DNA of 64,000 nucleotides from Paenibacillus pinisoli (GCF_003605435.1 NZ_QXQB01000003.1:620001-684000); one strand, 5' to 3'. Positions 16,618 to 24,613 are shown, counted from the stretch's first letter. The notes: generated by a model from the letters alone, not told the origin. Made by a program: numbers and translations.

Positions 16618-18906
16618 TTATATCAGCTCCAGCAGCTCTCTCTCCAGACACATCGCCATAGCTAACGTCTTGACATTGTTCTCCCCGAAGCGGATTACAA
16701 TGCTTTCACCGTCGGAACGCTCTATGCAGCCTACGCCGAATACGCGATGCCGCACATTGGCTCCAGCCGTCAATTCTGCCGCATCCTTGACGGCATTGGG
16801 GTTGGCCTCAGCCTTCGCAGGCTCCCGGCTGGTAGTGAAGCTCGTGCTTTTCGGCCTGGCGGAATTACGCCTAGACTCTTCGGCGGAAGACGGAATCGAT
16901 TGACGCTTCGAATCTGAAGCCATACGAGTGCTTAGCCGGCTCGGGTCTATAATATCTTTTACAGCAGACATAAACGAAGACTCCGTCGCTTGCTCCCCGT
17001 CGCGCTGCCCATACGTGACCATTTCCAGCGTTTTTCTTGCACGCGTCATGCCGACATAGAAGAGGCGCACCGCCTCCTCCATAGGGGGCGAATCCCCGTC
17101 TGCCCCCTTCTTCCCATCGTCCGATGCCGGAATAATGCCTTCAATCAGATCCACCATGTAGACATGGTCGAACTCCAAGCCTTTGGCGCTATGGAACGTC
17201 GAGAACGTCACCGCATTTTGCCCTTTTCTCGACTTTGCCCCTTTCAGCACCTTCTCCAAATATTTGAGACGGGCCGCAAAGTCAGCCATCGTCTCCAGTC
17301 CCTCCGCGATATCCTCCAGCGTATTCAATATGCCGATCAGATACTCCTTGCGGAAGCCGAGACGCTCGCATAGCTTCTCAAGCGCCTTCTCATAACCGAG
17401 CCGCGTCCGTATGACACGAATGGCATGCAGCGGCGGCATGCCGTTCATCTCGCGGAATGTTTCCTTGGCCTCCTGCAGCGGTTTAATCTGATATTCGTGA
17501 AGCTGCACGACTGACAACAGGTTGTCAAAAACGGATTCGCCGTTTTGAACGGATTTCAGAACGGACATTTGATGCTTGCTGATATAACCGTTGAATTTGA
17601 GATGAATGCTCTCCAAGATGTCCGGCCGCTTGTCCGTATAGGACATGCGCATGAAGTTCAGCACATCCTCAATGACCCAATGAGAGAAGAAGCGATTATC
17701 CGCATCCTTCATATAGAAAGGAATTCCCGCACGGTCAAATTCATTCATCAATGCGATCGAGGACGAATTGTTCCGGTACAGCACGGCTGCTTCGGCAAGC
17801 TTCTCCACCTTCGCGATTTCCCGCGCTGCGTATTTGGCCTGCTCCCTATAGTCCCGAAGAGTCTTGAACGTTATAGGCTGATAGGAGGCGTTACGGGTAA
17901 ACATTTCTTTCTCGTAGCGGTTTCTGTTGCGCTTGATAAAGGTATTCGCCGCCGTCACAATTTCAGGCGAGGAACGGTAATTTTGCACCATATACAGAGT
18001 TTCCGCAGTGGGGTAGACATCCTTGAACTTGAGCAAATAGGACGGCTCTGCCCCTCTCCAGCTGTAGATGGATTGGTCATCATCGGCTACGACGCACAGA
18101 TTGCCATGCGACTTCGCCAGCTTCTCGATCATCGTATGCTGGACCATGGACGTATCCTGACTCTCGTCCGTCATGACGTAATCATAACGGCTCTGCAGCT
18201 TGCGCAGCATGGCGTGATCCTTCTCCAGCACATCATTAGCAATCGTCAGCATATCATCGAAATCTATCAGCAGCTTAGGCGTTCCGCTGCGCTTGAACAC
18301 CTCATATTCACGCAGAATGCGCTCTGCTTGCGGCACATCCGTCTTGATGCTGGCCCATTGCTCCGGCGGCAGCATCTTATTCTTCACATAGCTGATATAG
18401 GTCGTCAGTTCCTCCATGGCATCATCGGTTGCATTCTCGCCGACAACATCCTTGAACAAATTGCGTAATATAATCTTCTTATGAAGAGGCAGCGGCTTCT
18501 CCGCACCGTTCGCCTCATCCTCCTCTTCTATCTCCACTGCGCCTTCGATTATGTCATATGCGGTTCTCGTCTTATAGAAGTGTGTGCGCACGATCTCGAA
18601 AGCCAGGCTATGTATCGTTGAGAAATCCACTGGTTGAAGCTGCGGAAAAAACCGCTTGAATCTCTCCTTCATATCTCTCGCCGACGCTCTGCTGAACGTA
18701 ACCGCTTTGATCCGTGCCGGGTCCGCTCCAAGCTCCTCAATCAAATAGCCGATTCGCATAATTAGAGTTGTAGTTTTACCCGAACCAGGCGACGCCAGCA
18801 GCAATAGCGGCCCTTCCGTCCGGCCAACAGCCTGCTTCTGCACCTCATTTAATAGGACGCCCAATTCCTTATGCTTGCGCTCCAAAAACAGCTCCAATTT
18901 CCCCAT
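16618..18906 (-). CDS. UvrD/REP-family superfamily 1 DNA helicase
   Basis: 762 residues from the ATG at 18906, preceded by GGAGGGG. An ATP-driven 3'-5' helicase of the UvrD/Rep type. Visible motifs: Walker A LLASPGSGKTTTLIMRI, motif II VMTDESQDTS, motif III DDDQSIYSWRGAE, motif IV QNYRSSPEIV, motif V TFHSAKGLEFDHVYMVDLIE, motif VI RLFYVGMTRARKTL. The C-terminus has a PcrA-like Tudor element (GANVRHRVFGVGCIERSDGE), used in PcrA to contact RNA polymerase. It lacks the AddA-type nuclease domain. The divergence suggests a secondary helicase beside PcrA rather than PcrA itself. Confidence 0.9.
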   Translation of the reverse strand: MGKLELFLERKHKELGVLLNEVQKQAVGRTEGPLLLLASPGSGKTTTLIMRIGYLIEELGADPARIKAVTFSRASARDMKERFKRFFPQLQPVDFSTIHSLAFEIVRTHFYKTRTAYDIIEGAVEIEEEDEANGAEKPLPLHKKIILRNLFKDVVGENATDDAMEELTTYISYVKNKMLPPEQWASIKTDVPQAERILREYEVFKRSGTPKLLIDFDDMLTIANDVLEKDHAMLRKLQSRYDYVMTDESQDTSMVQHTMIEKLAKSHGNLCVVADDDQSIYSWRGAEPSYLLKFKDVYPTAETLYMVQNYRSSPEIVTAANTFIKRNRNRYEKEMFTRNASYQPITFKTLRDYREQAKYAAREIAKVEKLAEAAVLYRNNSSSIALMNEFDRAGIPFYMKDADNRFFSHWVIEDVLNFMRMSYTDKRPDILESIHLKFNGYISKHQMSVLKSVQNGESVFDNLLSVVQLHEYQIKPLQEAKETFREMNGMPPLHAIRVIRTRLGYEKALEKLCERLGFRKEYLIGILNTLEDIAEGLETMADFAARLKYLEKVLKGAKSRKGQNAVTFSTFHSAKGLEFDHVYMVDLIEGIIPASDDGKKGADGDSPPMEEAVRLFYVGMTRARKTLEMVTYGQRDGEQATESSFMSAVKDIIDPSRLSTRMASDSKRQSIPSSAEESRRNSARPKSTSFTTSREPAKAEANPNAVKDAAELTAGANVRHRVFGVGCIERSDGESIVIRFGENNVKTLAMAMCLERELLELI

Positions 18907-19059
18907 GCCTTGCAAGTCCCCTCCGAACAAAAACAATGTCGCTATTATAGCACATTTCAGCGGCTTGTCCTTTTGGCAAGGAGTGGACGCGACAATCTGC
19001 GGCGCTTTGAATAAAGTTATACGAATCACCGTAAGCCGACATATCTATGTTGCGGCTAC

Positions 19060-19095
19060 GCGGGCTCTAAGCCGTAAAACACGGCTTACAGCGGG
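19060..19095. repeat. Solitary hairpin resembling the 51-bp repeat family
   Basis: TAAGCCGT-AAAAC-ACGGCTTA (19068-19088) is a perfect 8-bp stem, flanked by GCTC before and CAGCG after. The same framing (CTCTAAGCCG..CGGCTTGCAG) borders the first unit of the array at 58261. The loop half of the stem differs. It sits between the helicase and thioredoxin-like genes. Confidence 0.5.
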
Positions 19096-19108
19096 AAACC
19101 AAGGCCAT

Positions 19109-19540
19109 TCAGTTATGCGACCCCCTAGCTTCTCTTCTCACACTTAACGATACGGCGTCCCCCTGAATATACCTGGAGATGTCCCCAAACTCCGTGGTCT
19201 CCAGCAACACTTTCTGATGGTCCAACAACACATATGTAGGCGTATGCTTGATTTCGAACATTTTCGCTAAGCGATAATTAGGATCATTGGTGTTTACTTG
19301 AACAACCTGAACTCTCGCAATGTGCAACGATTGGCGGAATGCATCCGATTCGAATGGACGGAGCAAAGATGCAGGCAATAACGAACCTTCTGCGTTCTCC
19401 TTGTTCCAAAACACATAGACGTTGTAGTAGCCGAGCTCGTCCGCCGCCATTTCCTGAATGAAGTCAGCGTGATCCTGCTCGTATACGATGGGTATGCACA
19501 CAAATATAATCAATAACAAAAGCAATACCCATCTCTTCAT
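19109..19540 (-). CDS. Membrane-anchored thioredoxin-fold protein lacking CxxC
   Basis: 143 residues from the ATG at 19540, which has GGAGGTGG just upstream. One N-terminal hydrophobic helix (KRWVLLLLLIIFVCIP) anchors or exports it. The rest has thioredoxin order: 'YNVYVFWNKENAEG' takes the place of the usual W-C-x-x-C strand, and 'IKHTPTYVLLDHQKVL' keeps the cis-proline. With no CxxC it cannot do dithiol exchange; a binding or adaptor role is likely. Confidence 0.65.
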   Translation of the reverse strand: MKRWVLLLLLIIFVCIPIVYEQDHADFIQEMAADELGYYNVYVFWNKENAEGSLLPASLLRPFESDAFRQSLHIARVQVVQVNTNDPNYRLAKMFEIKHTPTYVLLDHQKVLLETTEFGDISRYIQGDAVSLSVRREARGSHN

Positions 19541-19801
19541 AATCCACCTCCACGGGCTCTTCATATGATTATCTCTATAACACGCGAAACAACAAGAAAG
19601 TAGCAGAATTTTGTCGAATTATTTTACCATACTTTACTTAACTCATGAGATTAGTCGGATAAATTTTTGCTTATTTCGAGAGAAATTGCAAGTTTTTATA
19701 AAATTTCTAAAAAAAGCGCAACGAACAAAACCTTTCAAGTGTTTATATAGTGGATACGGTTCATGATTATCTATACTATCGTCATGAAAGAGGGTGCAGG
19801 G

Positions 19802-20236
19802 ATGAAAAGGGAAGATTTTGATGCGAGGTTTGACCATGCATTAAGCGAAAGTGCCAAGCTTACCCGTCTTGTGCCCGATCATGAGGAATCCTGGATACGA
19901 ATTCAGAAGAAGCTCGCACAGAGAGATCAGATGAGAAAAGGCAATAGAGTGCTAAAATTATTACCTTATGCTGTCGCTTCATTTTTACTTGGCGCGTTTC
20001 TATTTGGAACTCCATTGGCCTCAAGCGCCATTCACAGCATTGCCGCAGCCTTCAAACAAGACCATGCTCAGAATGTTAACGATACACCAACCCCCGCTCG
20101 CTATGTCATACCTAAGACTGCACCGCCTCCCGACGTTAATTACAGGCTTAACGGTGTCCTATCCATTTCAAAACAATCACCATCGGGCTCGTCTCCTGCT
20201 TACATCCTATATTCCAGTACGACTGAGCCAGAATAG
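19802..20236 (+). CDS. Short paralogue of the adjacent anti-sigma-like protein
   Basis: 144 residues from the ATG at 19802. Residues 1-80 align with the protein at 20989: an acidic 'FDxxFDxA' start, then 'SWxxxQxxLA', a basic stretch, and nearly the same helix, VASFLLGAFLFGTPLASSA. The Pro-rich linker VIPKTAPPPD is also shared. The extracellular DUF4367-like domain is missing and replaced by ~30 residues. It lies just upstream of the ECF sigma gene. It could be a decoy, a co-regulator or a degenerating duplicate. Confidence 0.65.
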   Translation: MKREDFDARFDHALSESAKLTRLVPDHEESWIRIQKKLAQRDQMRKGNRVLKLLPYAVASFLLGAFLFGTPLASSAIHSIAAAFKQDHAQNVNDTPTPARYVIPKTAPPPDVNYRLNGVLSISKQSPSGSSPAYILYSSTTEPE

Positions 20237-20417
20237 ACGGGGCATGATCTTGCCATCGTCTTTTTTTGTTTCTTTGCATTCCCTCAACTATAAAGATTGT
20301 CTAATTTTCCTATAATACATTAACCCCCATATACGGTATAATGGCAACAGACATAGACTTACACGATCTTCCAAACTACAGAAATCCATATGCATCCGTA
20401 AGGGGGTCGCTTTACCT

Positions 20418-20987
20418 GTGGGAAGCAAGCTGTTTCTTCTGTCAGGCGCCAACTACCATGCGCTTAGTCCGCAGCTTCAAAAGGAGATCTACGAGGAGTT
20501 TTACCAATTCGTATATTCTCCCATCATATATATGGTTAAGGATCATGCTGCGACAGAGGACATTATTCAAAACTCTTTTATAAAGATCATAGACAGTGTG
20601 CCGCGCGCCGAGAACGAAGCCCAGCTGAAAAGCTGGCTTAAAGTCGTGGTCAGGAATATGGTTTATAATTATTTTCGAAAAACGAAAAAAAATCGCAACG
20701 AGATTGACTCTGAGAGTGTTTATATAAATGAAAGCGCGCCGATGTCTACCGAGGCAGCATCTCTGGAGAAGGAAGTAGAGCTCAAGCTGATGACGGAGAC
20801 GATTAGCCAATGCTTGAATGAGCTGCGGCCGGAATACAAGGCGTTAATTGAATTAAGATGGAAGCGAGAGCTTAGTTACCGGGAGATTGCAACTGAACTG
20901 GAGACGACAGAAGAACGGGTGAAGTATAAGCTTTACCGGGCAAGAGAAGCGATGAAACGAACCTTTTCCAAGAAGTGGGGTGAGTAG
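20418..20987 (+). CDS. ECF-type RNA polymerase sigma factor
   Basis: 189 residues with a GTG start behind AAGGGGG. Region 2 spans 'YEEFYQFVYSPIIYMVKDHAATEDIIQNSFIKI' through 'LKSWLKVVVRNMVYNYFRKTKKN', and region 4 has the helix-turn-helix 'LRPEYKALIELRWKRELSYREIATELETTEERVKYKLYRARE'. It recruits RNA polymerase to a dedicated regulon under release from its anti-sigma partner. The next gene starts 2 bases after its stop and encodes a membrane protein, the usual partner arrangement. Confidence 0.9.
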   Translation: MGSKLFLLSGANYHALSPQLQKEIYEEFYQFVYSPIIYMVKDHAATEDIIQNSFIKIIDSVPRAENEAQLKSWLKVVVRNMVYNYFRKTKKNRNEIDSESVYINESAPMSTEAASLEKEVELKLMTETISQCLNELRPEYKALIELRWKRELSYREIATELETTEERVKYKLYRAREAMKRTFSKKWGE

Positions 20988-20988
20988 G

Positions 20989-21798
20989 GTGAACAAAGAG
21001 GAATTCGATCAATTATTCGACCAGGCCTTTGAGGAGAGTGTCCAAAACCATAACTTCACCCCTGATGCGGGACCCTCCTGGGAAAAGCTGCAGTCGCAGC
21101 TTGCGAAGAAAAAACGCAGAAAATCCCAGCTTCGCGCCTTGCCCTATATAGCGGCTTCGTTTATTTTAGGCGCATTTTTATTCGGCACGCCTACAGCATC
21201 GAATGCATTTCAACCCTTGTTTCAAGCCGTTGTGACCATCAAGGACGACGTGGTACGAATTGTGTTTGGAGAGAAGAATACCAATAAAGTGGTGCCCAAA
21301 ACCCCTCCTCCTCCTGGAGATGATAATGTCTTTATACAAGAAACAGTGCCCTCCGACGGCAGTTCTGCCGTGTTTGAATCGAAGCGCGTAAACTATAAGA
21401 CATGGGAAGAAGCTGCCCCCTTTCTTGACTTCCATGTTCCCGAAATTCATTACATTGCAGAAGGCTTTCAGCTAATGGATGTGAACCTTATTTATGATCA
21501 AGTCGACTCCCCTTCTCCTCGAGTAGCGGTTATCACTTATATCAATGATGAAGGATTCGTATACTCCATTACGGTCCAAAGAATACTGCCCGGCACGTTC
21601 TATAAGATAGGCGGAGGAGCTGGAATTGATGTAGAGACTTTAGAGATTGGCAACATTAAGAACTACATCACCTCCACAAAAGATGGAACAGTTGCTCAAG
21701 AATTTGTAATTGATGATATCCGTGTCTCCATAATAGGTCCTCTACGCCATGAAGAAGCCAGGCTTATATCGGAGGAGATTATTAACGGGATGACTTGA
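20989..21798 (+). CDS. Putative transmembrane anti-sigma factor with DUF4367-like domain
   Basis: 269 residues. I chose the GTG at 20989 because it aligns with the start of the paralogue at 19802; a GTG at 20980 overlaps the sigma stop. A ~50-residue cytoplasmic part without the zinc-binding His-Cys motif is followed by one helix (ALPYIAASFILGAFLFGTP), a Pro-rich linker, and an outer domain with a DUF4367-like pattern (IAEGFQLMDVNLIYD, then AVITYINDEGFVYSITVQ). It likely holds the upstream ECF sigma factor at the membrane until an envelope signal is sensed. Confidence 0.75.
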   Translation: MNKEEFDQLFDQAFEESVQNHNFTPDAGPSWEKLQSQLAKKKRRKSQLRALPYIAASFILGAFLFGTPTASNAFQPLFQAVVTIKDDVVRIVFGEKNTNKVVPKTPPPPGDDNVFIQETVPSDGSSAVFESKRVNYKTWEEAAPFLDFHVPEIHYIAEGFQLMDVNLIYDQVDSPSPRVAVITYINDEGFVYSITVQRILPGTFYKIGGGAGIDVETLEIGNIKNYITSTKDGTVAQEFVIDDIRVSIIGPLRHEEARLISEEIINGMT

Positions 21799-21807
21799 TC
21801 TCATAAG

Positions 21808-21840
21808 GAGAGGGGCGCTGGATGCGCCCCTCTCTTTTTT
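21808..21840 (+). terminator. Terminator of the sigma/anti-sigma operon
   Basis: GAGAGGGGCGC and GCGCCCCTCTC form an 11-bp stem followed by six T. Confidence 0.95.
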
Positions 21841-21860
21841 GACGGTGAATATATTCGTTT

Positions 21861-22337
21861 TTAATGAGCCAGGACCGTATCCGAATATTCTGTCACCGTC
21901 TCCGTTATACCGTTGTGCGTAATGGTATGGGTCACTTTGGCTCTATAATAATAGCCGCTTCTTACTGTCTTCGATGTATTTCCATTAGCAGAGGTTACAT
22001 TTTTTGCGCTGTATGTGTGACTCGGAACAAGATTGATCCATGAAGTGCCGGACCACTCTTGAAGCTGAATATTGCCTCCGATGTTGGATACTGATGATTT
22101 CGCATTGGTAACTGAAGCCACGTAGAGATTCAAGTTTGATTGCATAGTAATGGTTACATCTGAAGACTGAAGATATGTGTAACCATCAAACACAGCCATT
22201 GGCTGCACCATCATAGGGGGTGGAGAGGTTTGCGGTACAGTTGCTTCTCCGGCGGCGGCGAGTTGTGGAACCATGACAAGTGCAAGTGCGAGCATCAGAC
22301 TAATTGCTGTTGTTGAGAAACGTTTGATTTTGACCAT
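21861..22337 (-). CDS. Secreted protein of unknown function
   Basis: 158 residues with a clear signal peptide (MVKIKRFSTTAISLMLALAL.., cleavage near AAA). The mature part is Ser/Thr-rich and beta-strand-like, with paired 'SDVTITMQSNLNLYVASVTNA' and 'YYYRAKVTHTITHNG' strands, as in small cell-surface or toxin-immunity-type secreted proteins. I do not recognise the family. An in-frame ATG at 22346 is also possible. Confidence 0.6.
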   Translation of the reverse strand: MVKIKRFSTTAISLMLALALVMVPQLAAAGEATVPQTSPPPMMVQPMAVFDGYTYLQSSDVTITMQSNLNLYVASVTNAKSSVSNIGGNIQLQEWSGTSWINLVPSHTYSAKNVTSANGNTSKTVRSGYYYRAKVTHTITHNGITETVTEYSDTVLAH

Positions 22338-22455
22338 CCTAACCATTCCCTTCGTTTGTGTAATGTGTTGATAATACTTAAACGAATTAATGATTAATCA
22401 GGTTACATTTATTTTTCATAAATGTTCAACATTCGGTTGCTTCATCCTGCTGCAT

Positions 22456-22483
22456 AAAAAAACAATAACCGATGAACGGTTAC
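22456..22483 (-). terminator. Terminator downstream of the TetR gene
   Basis: TAACCG and CGGTTA (22466-22482) form a stem whose minus-strand exit is a run of seven T. It follows the stop of the TetR gene by about 60 bases. Confidence 0.65.
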
Positions 22484-22544
22484 CGCTTTGCTATTTCGGA
22501 TGATTGGACTTGAATACTTCTCCAGATCGACGGTTCTAGTCCAG

Positions 22545-23066
22545 TTATTGTTTCTTCATCAATTGCGGCATCTGAAGTGCCATTGATACATTGCACAGCA
22601 TGCCTCTAGCCATGAAATCGGTTGTTCTCTCATCCACGTCTGAAATTCCAGCCTGCTGGAAGGCGTCCTTCACCAGCGTCTGCACTCTAACCATACCTGA
22701 TTGCATCGCCTCGCGAACAACCGGCTCCTGTATCGTCAGCGCCTGCATCTGAAGGAGCACTTCATGCCGGTGGGATTCCATAACCTCCTCATAGGCACGA
22801 ATCAAGCTGATCTCCAGTTGTTCCGGCACAGCCGTATCCGTAATCACTTTGTGAAAAGCCTTCATGATGCGTTCCCATGACAGCTCAAGAGCCGCAACGA
22901 GCAGTGATTCCTTCGTAAAAAAGCGGTACACATAAGGCTGCGAAATATCCGCCTTCTCCGCGACCTGCGCCGTTGTCGCCCGGTAATAGCCAAGCTCGGC
23001 GAACACCTCGACTGCCGCCGCTATTATATCGTCTCTTCGGTTGGATGCCGTTATGCCGCGAACCAT
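22545..23066 (-). CDS. TetR family transcriptional regulator
   Basis: 173 residues from the ATG at 23066, with AGAGGAG upstream. The N-terminal helix-turn-helix reads IIAAAVEVFAELGYYRATTA then 'VAEKADISQPYVYRFFTKESLL', a close match to the TetR signature. The ligand domain resembles those controlling multidrug pumps or lipid genes. No adjacent target is evident; the neighbour at 23255 is on the same strand and riboswitch-controlled. Confidence 0.88.
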   Translation of the reverse strand: MVRGITASNRRDDIIAAAVEVFAELGYYRATTAQVAEKADISQPYVYRFFTKESLLVAALELSWERIMKAFHKVITDTAVPEQLEISLIRAYEEVMESHRHEVLLQMQALTIQEPVVREAMQSGMVRVQTLVKDAFQQAGISDVDERTTDFMARGMLCNVSMALQMPQLMKKQ

Positions 23067-23208
23067 AGAATAGACACTCCTCTTTGCCACAACTTTATTG
23101 ATCGACCAATTACTAATCATTTGTACCCAGTATAGTACAGCTGCCGCATCATAGCAAGCTCCTGACCCCGCACCCTAAATACATTACCCGCTCGCCGCAA
23201 ATGAAAAA

Positions 23209-23241
23209 GCCCATCCGCTGCAACGGCTGAGCTTTCTGGCG
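23209..23241 (-). terminator. Terminator of the c-di-AMP riboswitch operon
   Basis: Minus-strand hairpin AAGC..GCCGTTGCAGCGG..GGCTT ends in a T run 14 bases after the stop of the gene at 23255. Confidence 0.65.
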
Positions 23242-23254
23242 TCTATTGGACCTG

Positions 23255-23659
23255 CTAGTAACAATTCTCTTCTACCGAAACCGCCTTGCCGATAACCACC
23301 TTGGCGCTGCCGGACAGCGTCTCCGTATATCCGCATACTCCGGTCGTTACGATTTCTCCGCTAGCATTGGTGTGATTCATATATATGCCGTTTTCGCCAG
23401 TAAGCTCAAGCTTTGGCTTGAAGGAAAGCCTCTCGCCGCTCTTAATGGTACGATTGATTGTGTCCTTGGAATCACCTCTCACCAAGCCTGCCTCAACAAT
23501 GACGATATCATGCTCCGTTTGATTCTCTACCTGCACGATAAATCCGCGCATGTAATTAAGCACGCCGCTGCTCTCCAGCATGCTGCCGCCCGCCCATCCA
23601 AGACATAACACCGCAGCTGCAGACGCTGCCCAGATTCCGATCTTTGTCTTCTTCTTCAT
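23255..23659 (-). CDS. Membrane-anchored protein under c-di-AMP riboswitch control
   Basis: 134 residues from the ATG at 23659, behind GGGAGGGAGAG. One N-terminal helix (TKIGIWAASAAAVLCLGWAGG) is followed by an outer ~100-residue beta-rich domain: 'FIVQVENQTEHDIVIVEAGLV', 'GERLSFKPKLELTGENG', and two cysteines (VCGYTET, EENCY) that could pair. I do not recognise a family; it is not a K+ transporter, amino-acid transporter or peptidoglycan hydrolase, the usual products behind this riboswitch class. It lies 70 bases downstream of the 35-codon ORF, so both are probably in one transcript. Confidence 0.7.
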   Translation of the reverse strand: MKKKTKIGIWAASAAAVLCLGWAGGSMLESSGVLNYMRGFIVQVENQTEHDIVIVEAGLVRGDSKDTINRTIKSGERLSFKPKLELTGENGIYMNHTNASGEIVTTGVCGYTETLSGSAKVVIGKAVSVEENCY

Positions 23660-23729
23660 GTCTCTCCCTCCCTCGTATGTATAACGATAGAAGCGAGACA
23701 AATGTTTCCATAACGCGTCCAACGGCAAG

Positions 23730-23837
23730 CTACTGATCCTTGCTCCCGTTATCCTTTTCCTTTGCCGACCATGCAGCAAGGCCCCATACCGATGCCAGCA
23801 GCATAATCAGAAATGCAACCAAAATCGCATTCAACAA
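23730..23837 (-). CDS. 35-codon single-helix membrane protein
   Basis: TTG start with AAAGGAGG 7 bases upstream. The peptide begins LLNAILVAFLIMLLASVWGL, a single transmembrane helix, then AAWSAKEKDNGSKDQ, a short charged tail. It is the first ORF after the second riboswitch terminator. Size and build recall KdpF-like or other small membrane subunits, but sequence similarity is not claimed. An overlapping 40-codon frame (ATG near 23870) also has an upstream purine-rich site but is Cys/Gly-rich and less protein-like. Confidence 0.5.
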   Translation of the reverse strand: MLNAILVAFLIMLLASVWGLAAWSAKEKDNGSKDQ

Positions 23838-23902
23838 GATGAATCCTCCTTTCGGAACTCTTAACCTTCATTTCCCTGTATCCCTCCCGGCCAAATAGGC
23901 GC

Positions 23903-23943
23903 AAAAAAAGAAGCCTGCGAAGGAGGATCCCTCGCGGCTTCTT
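23903..23943 (-). terminator. Terminator of riboswitch module 2
   Basis: GAAGCC (23910-23915) pairs with GGCTTC (23936-23941) around an inner GCGA/TCGC stem, followed on the minus strand by seven T. It is the last barrier before the 35-codon ORF and is the expression platform of the second aptamer. Confidence 0.85.
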
Positions 23944-24003
23944 CATATAGGCATGGCGAAATAAACTTCGCTCATGCTGAAGAGCTGCAATTGGCCTCTC
24001 TCG

Positions 24004-24149
24004 AGTCGCTTACGAGGTTAGCTGTCGGATTCGGGCGTGAGAGTCGCCCTACCGGACCTTCCTGGTCCGGATTCACCCCGGGATTTCACGCTTGGCGCAA
24101 AATCGAGTGGTTCCCCCGCTTTCTGCGATATGCAGAAACTCAGCGTATT
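24004..24149 (-). ncRNA. c-di-AMP riboswitch (ydaO-yuaA class), module 2
   Basis: On the minus strand the conserved blocks occur in order: CGCTGAG, a small hairpin, GCGGGGGAACCA, CGGGGTGAATCC, TAGGGCGACTCTCACG, CCGAATCCGACAGCTAACC and TCGTAAGCG. These are the signature segments of the ydaO-yuaA RNA, which binds two c-di-AMP molecules and turns expression off. A terminator follows. Tandem with module 1 upstream. Confidence 0.93.
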
Positions 24150-24177
24150 GCCTGGTTAACATCCTTATTTGCGCATC

Positions 24178-24209
24178 AAAAAACCACAGAGGCACGTGTC
24201 CCCTGTGGT
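24178..24209 (-). terminator. Terminator of riboswitch module 1
   Basis: ACCACAG (24183-24189) and CTGTGGT (24203-24209) form the stem, followed on the minus strand by a T run. It lies between aptamer 1 and aptamer 2, so each aptamer has its own terminator. Confidence 0.85.
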
Positions 24210-24242
24210 CGCTAATGCGATCACAAGCCACTCCCTCCCCAT

Positions 24243-24428
24243 CTACGCTTACGAGGTTAGCTGTCGGATTCGGGCGGTGAGAGTCGCCCTACGCTTGGCT
24301 CTGCGCCTAATTGGCGCTGCAAGCGATTCACCCCTTGCTTATTTGGCTGCCGGCTCTCACACCGGACTGCCCCTTAAGCGGTTGGTTCCCCCGTTTTCCC
24401 GTCTTCTGCGGGAAACTCAGCGATTGCA
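24243..24428 (-). ncRNA. c-di-AMP riboswitch (ydaO-yuaA class), module 1
   Basis: The minus strand shows CGCTGAG, a hairpin, ACGGGGGAACCA, a variable hairpin, AAGGGGTGAATC, a second variable hairpin (GCGCCAATTAGGCGC), AGGGCGACTCTCACC, CCGAATCCGACAGCTAACC and TCGTAAGCG. All conserved joins of the class are present. It differs from module 2 only in the peripheral stems, which is typical of an old duplication. Confidence 0.95.
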
Positions 24429-24444
24429 GTAAAGCTTAATCCGA

Positions 24445-24473
24445 ATATTACTCCTGTCTGTGAAAAGTGTAAA
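24445..24473 (-). promoter_or_regulatory. Sigma-A promoter of the tandem riboswitch operon
   Basis: On the minus strand TTTACA (24473-24468), a 17-base spacer and TAATAT (24450-24445) lie 17 bases before aptamer 1, placing transcription start close to the aptamer. Confidence 0.7.
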
Positions 24474-24613
24474 GCTGCGGTAAATGCTGCTTTCCCCCGT
24501 TTTAATACATGGCCTTCCGATTTATCGCATACATCGGGTCTTCTCAGAGAAAAGCTCCTCTACACTCGCGTAATCACGCTCGCACACCATTTGCTCTTCG
24601 CAAGCGCGCCCTT

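Noticed and set aside
17545..18468. 307-codon plus-strand frame opposite the helicase
   Set aside because: Antisense shadow; helicase motifs are complete on the minus strand.
23770..23872. Overlapping 40-codon Cys/Gly-rich frame after riboswitch 2
   Set aside because: It has a purine-rich stretch upstream but the product is not protein-like, and the overlapping TTG frame has a better ribosome site and a clean transmembrane helix.
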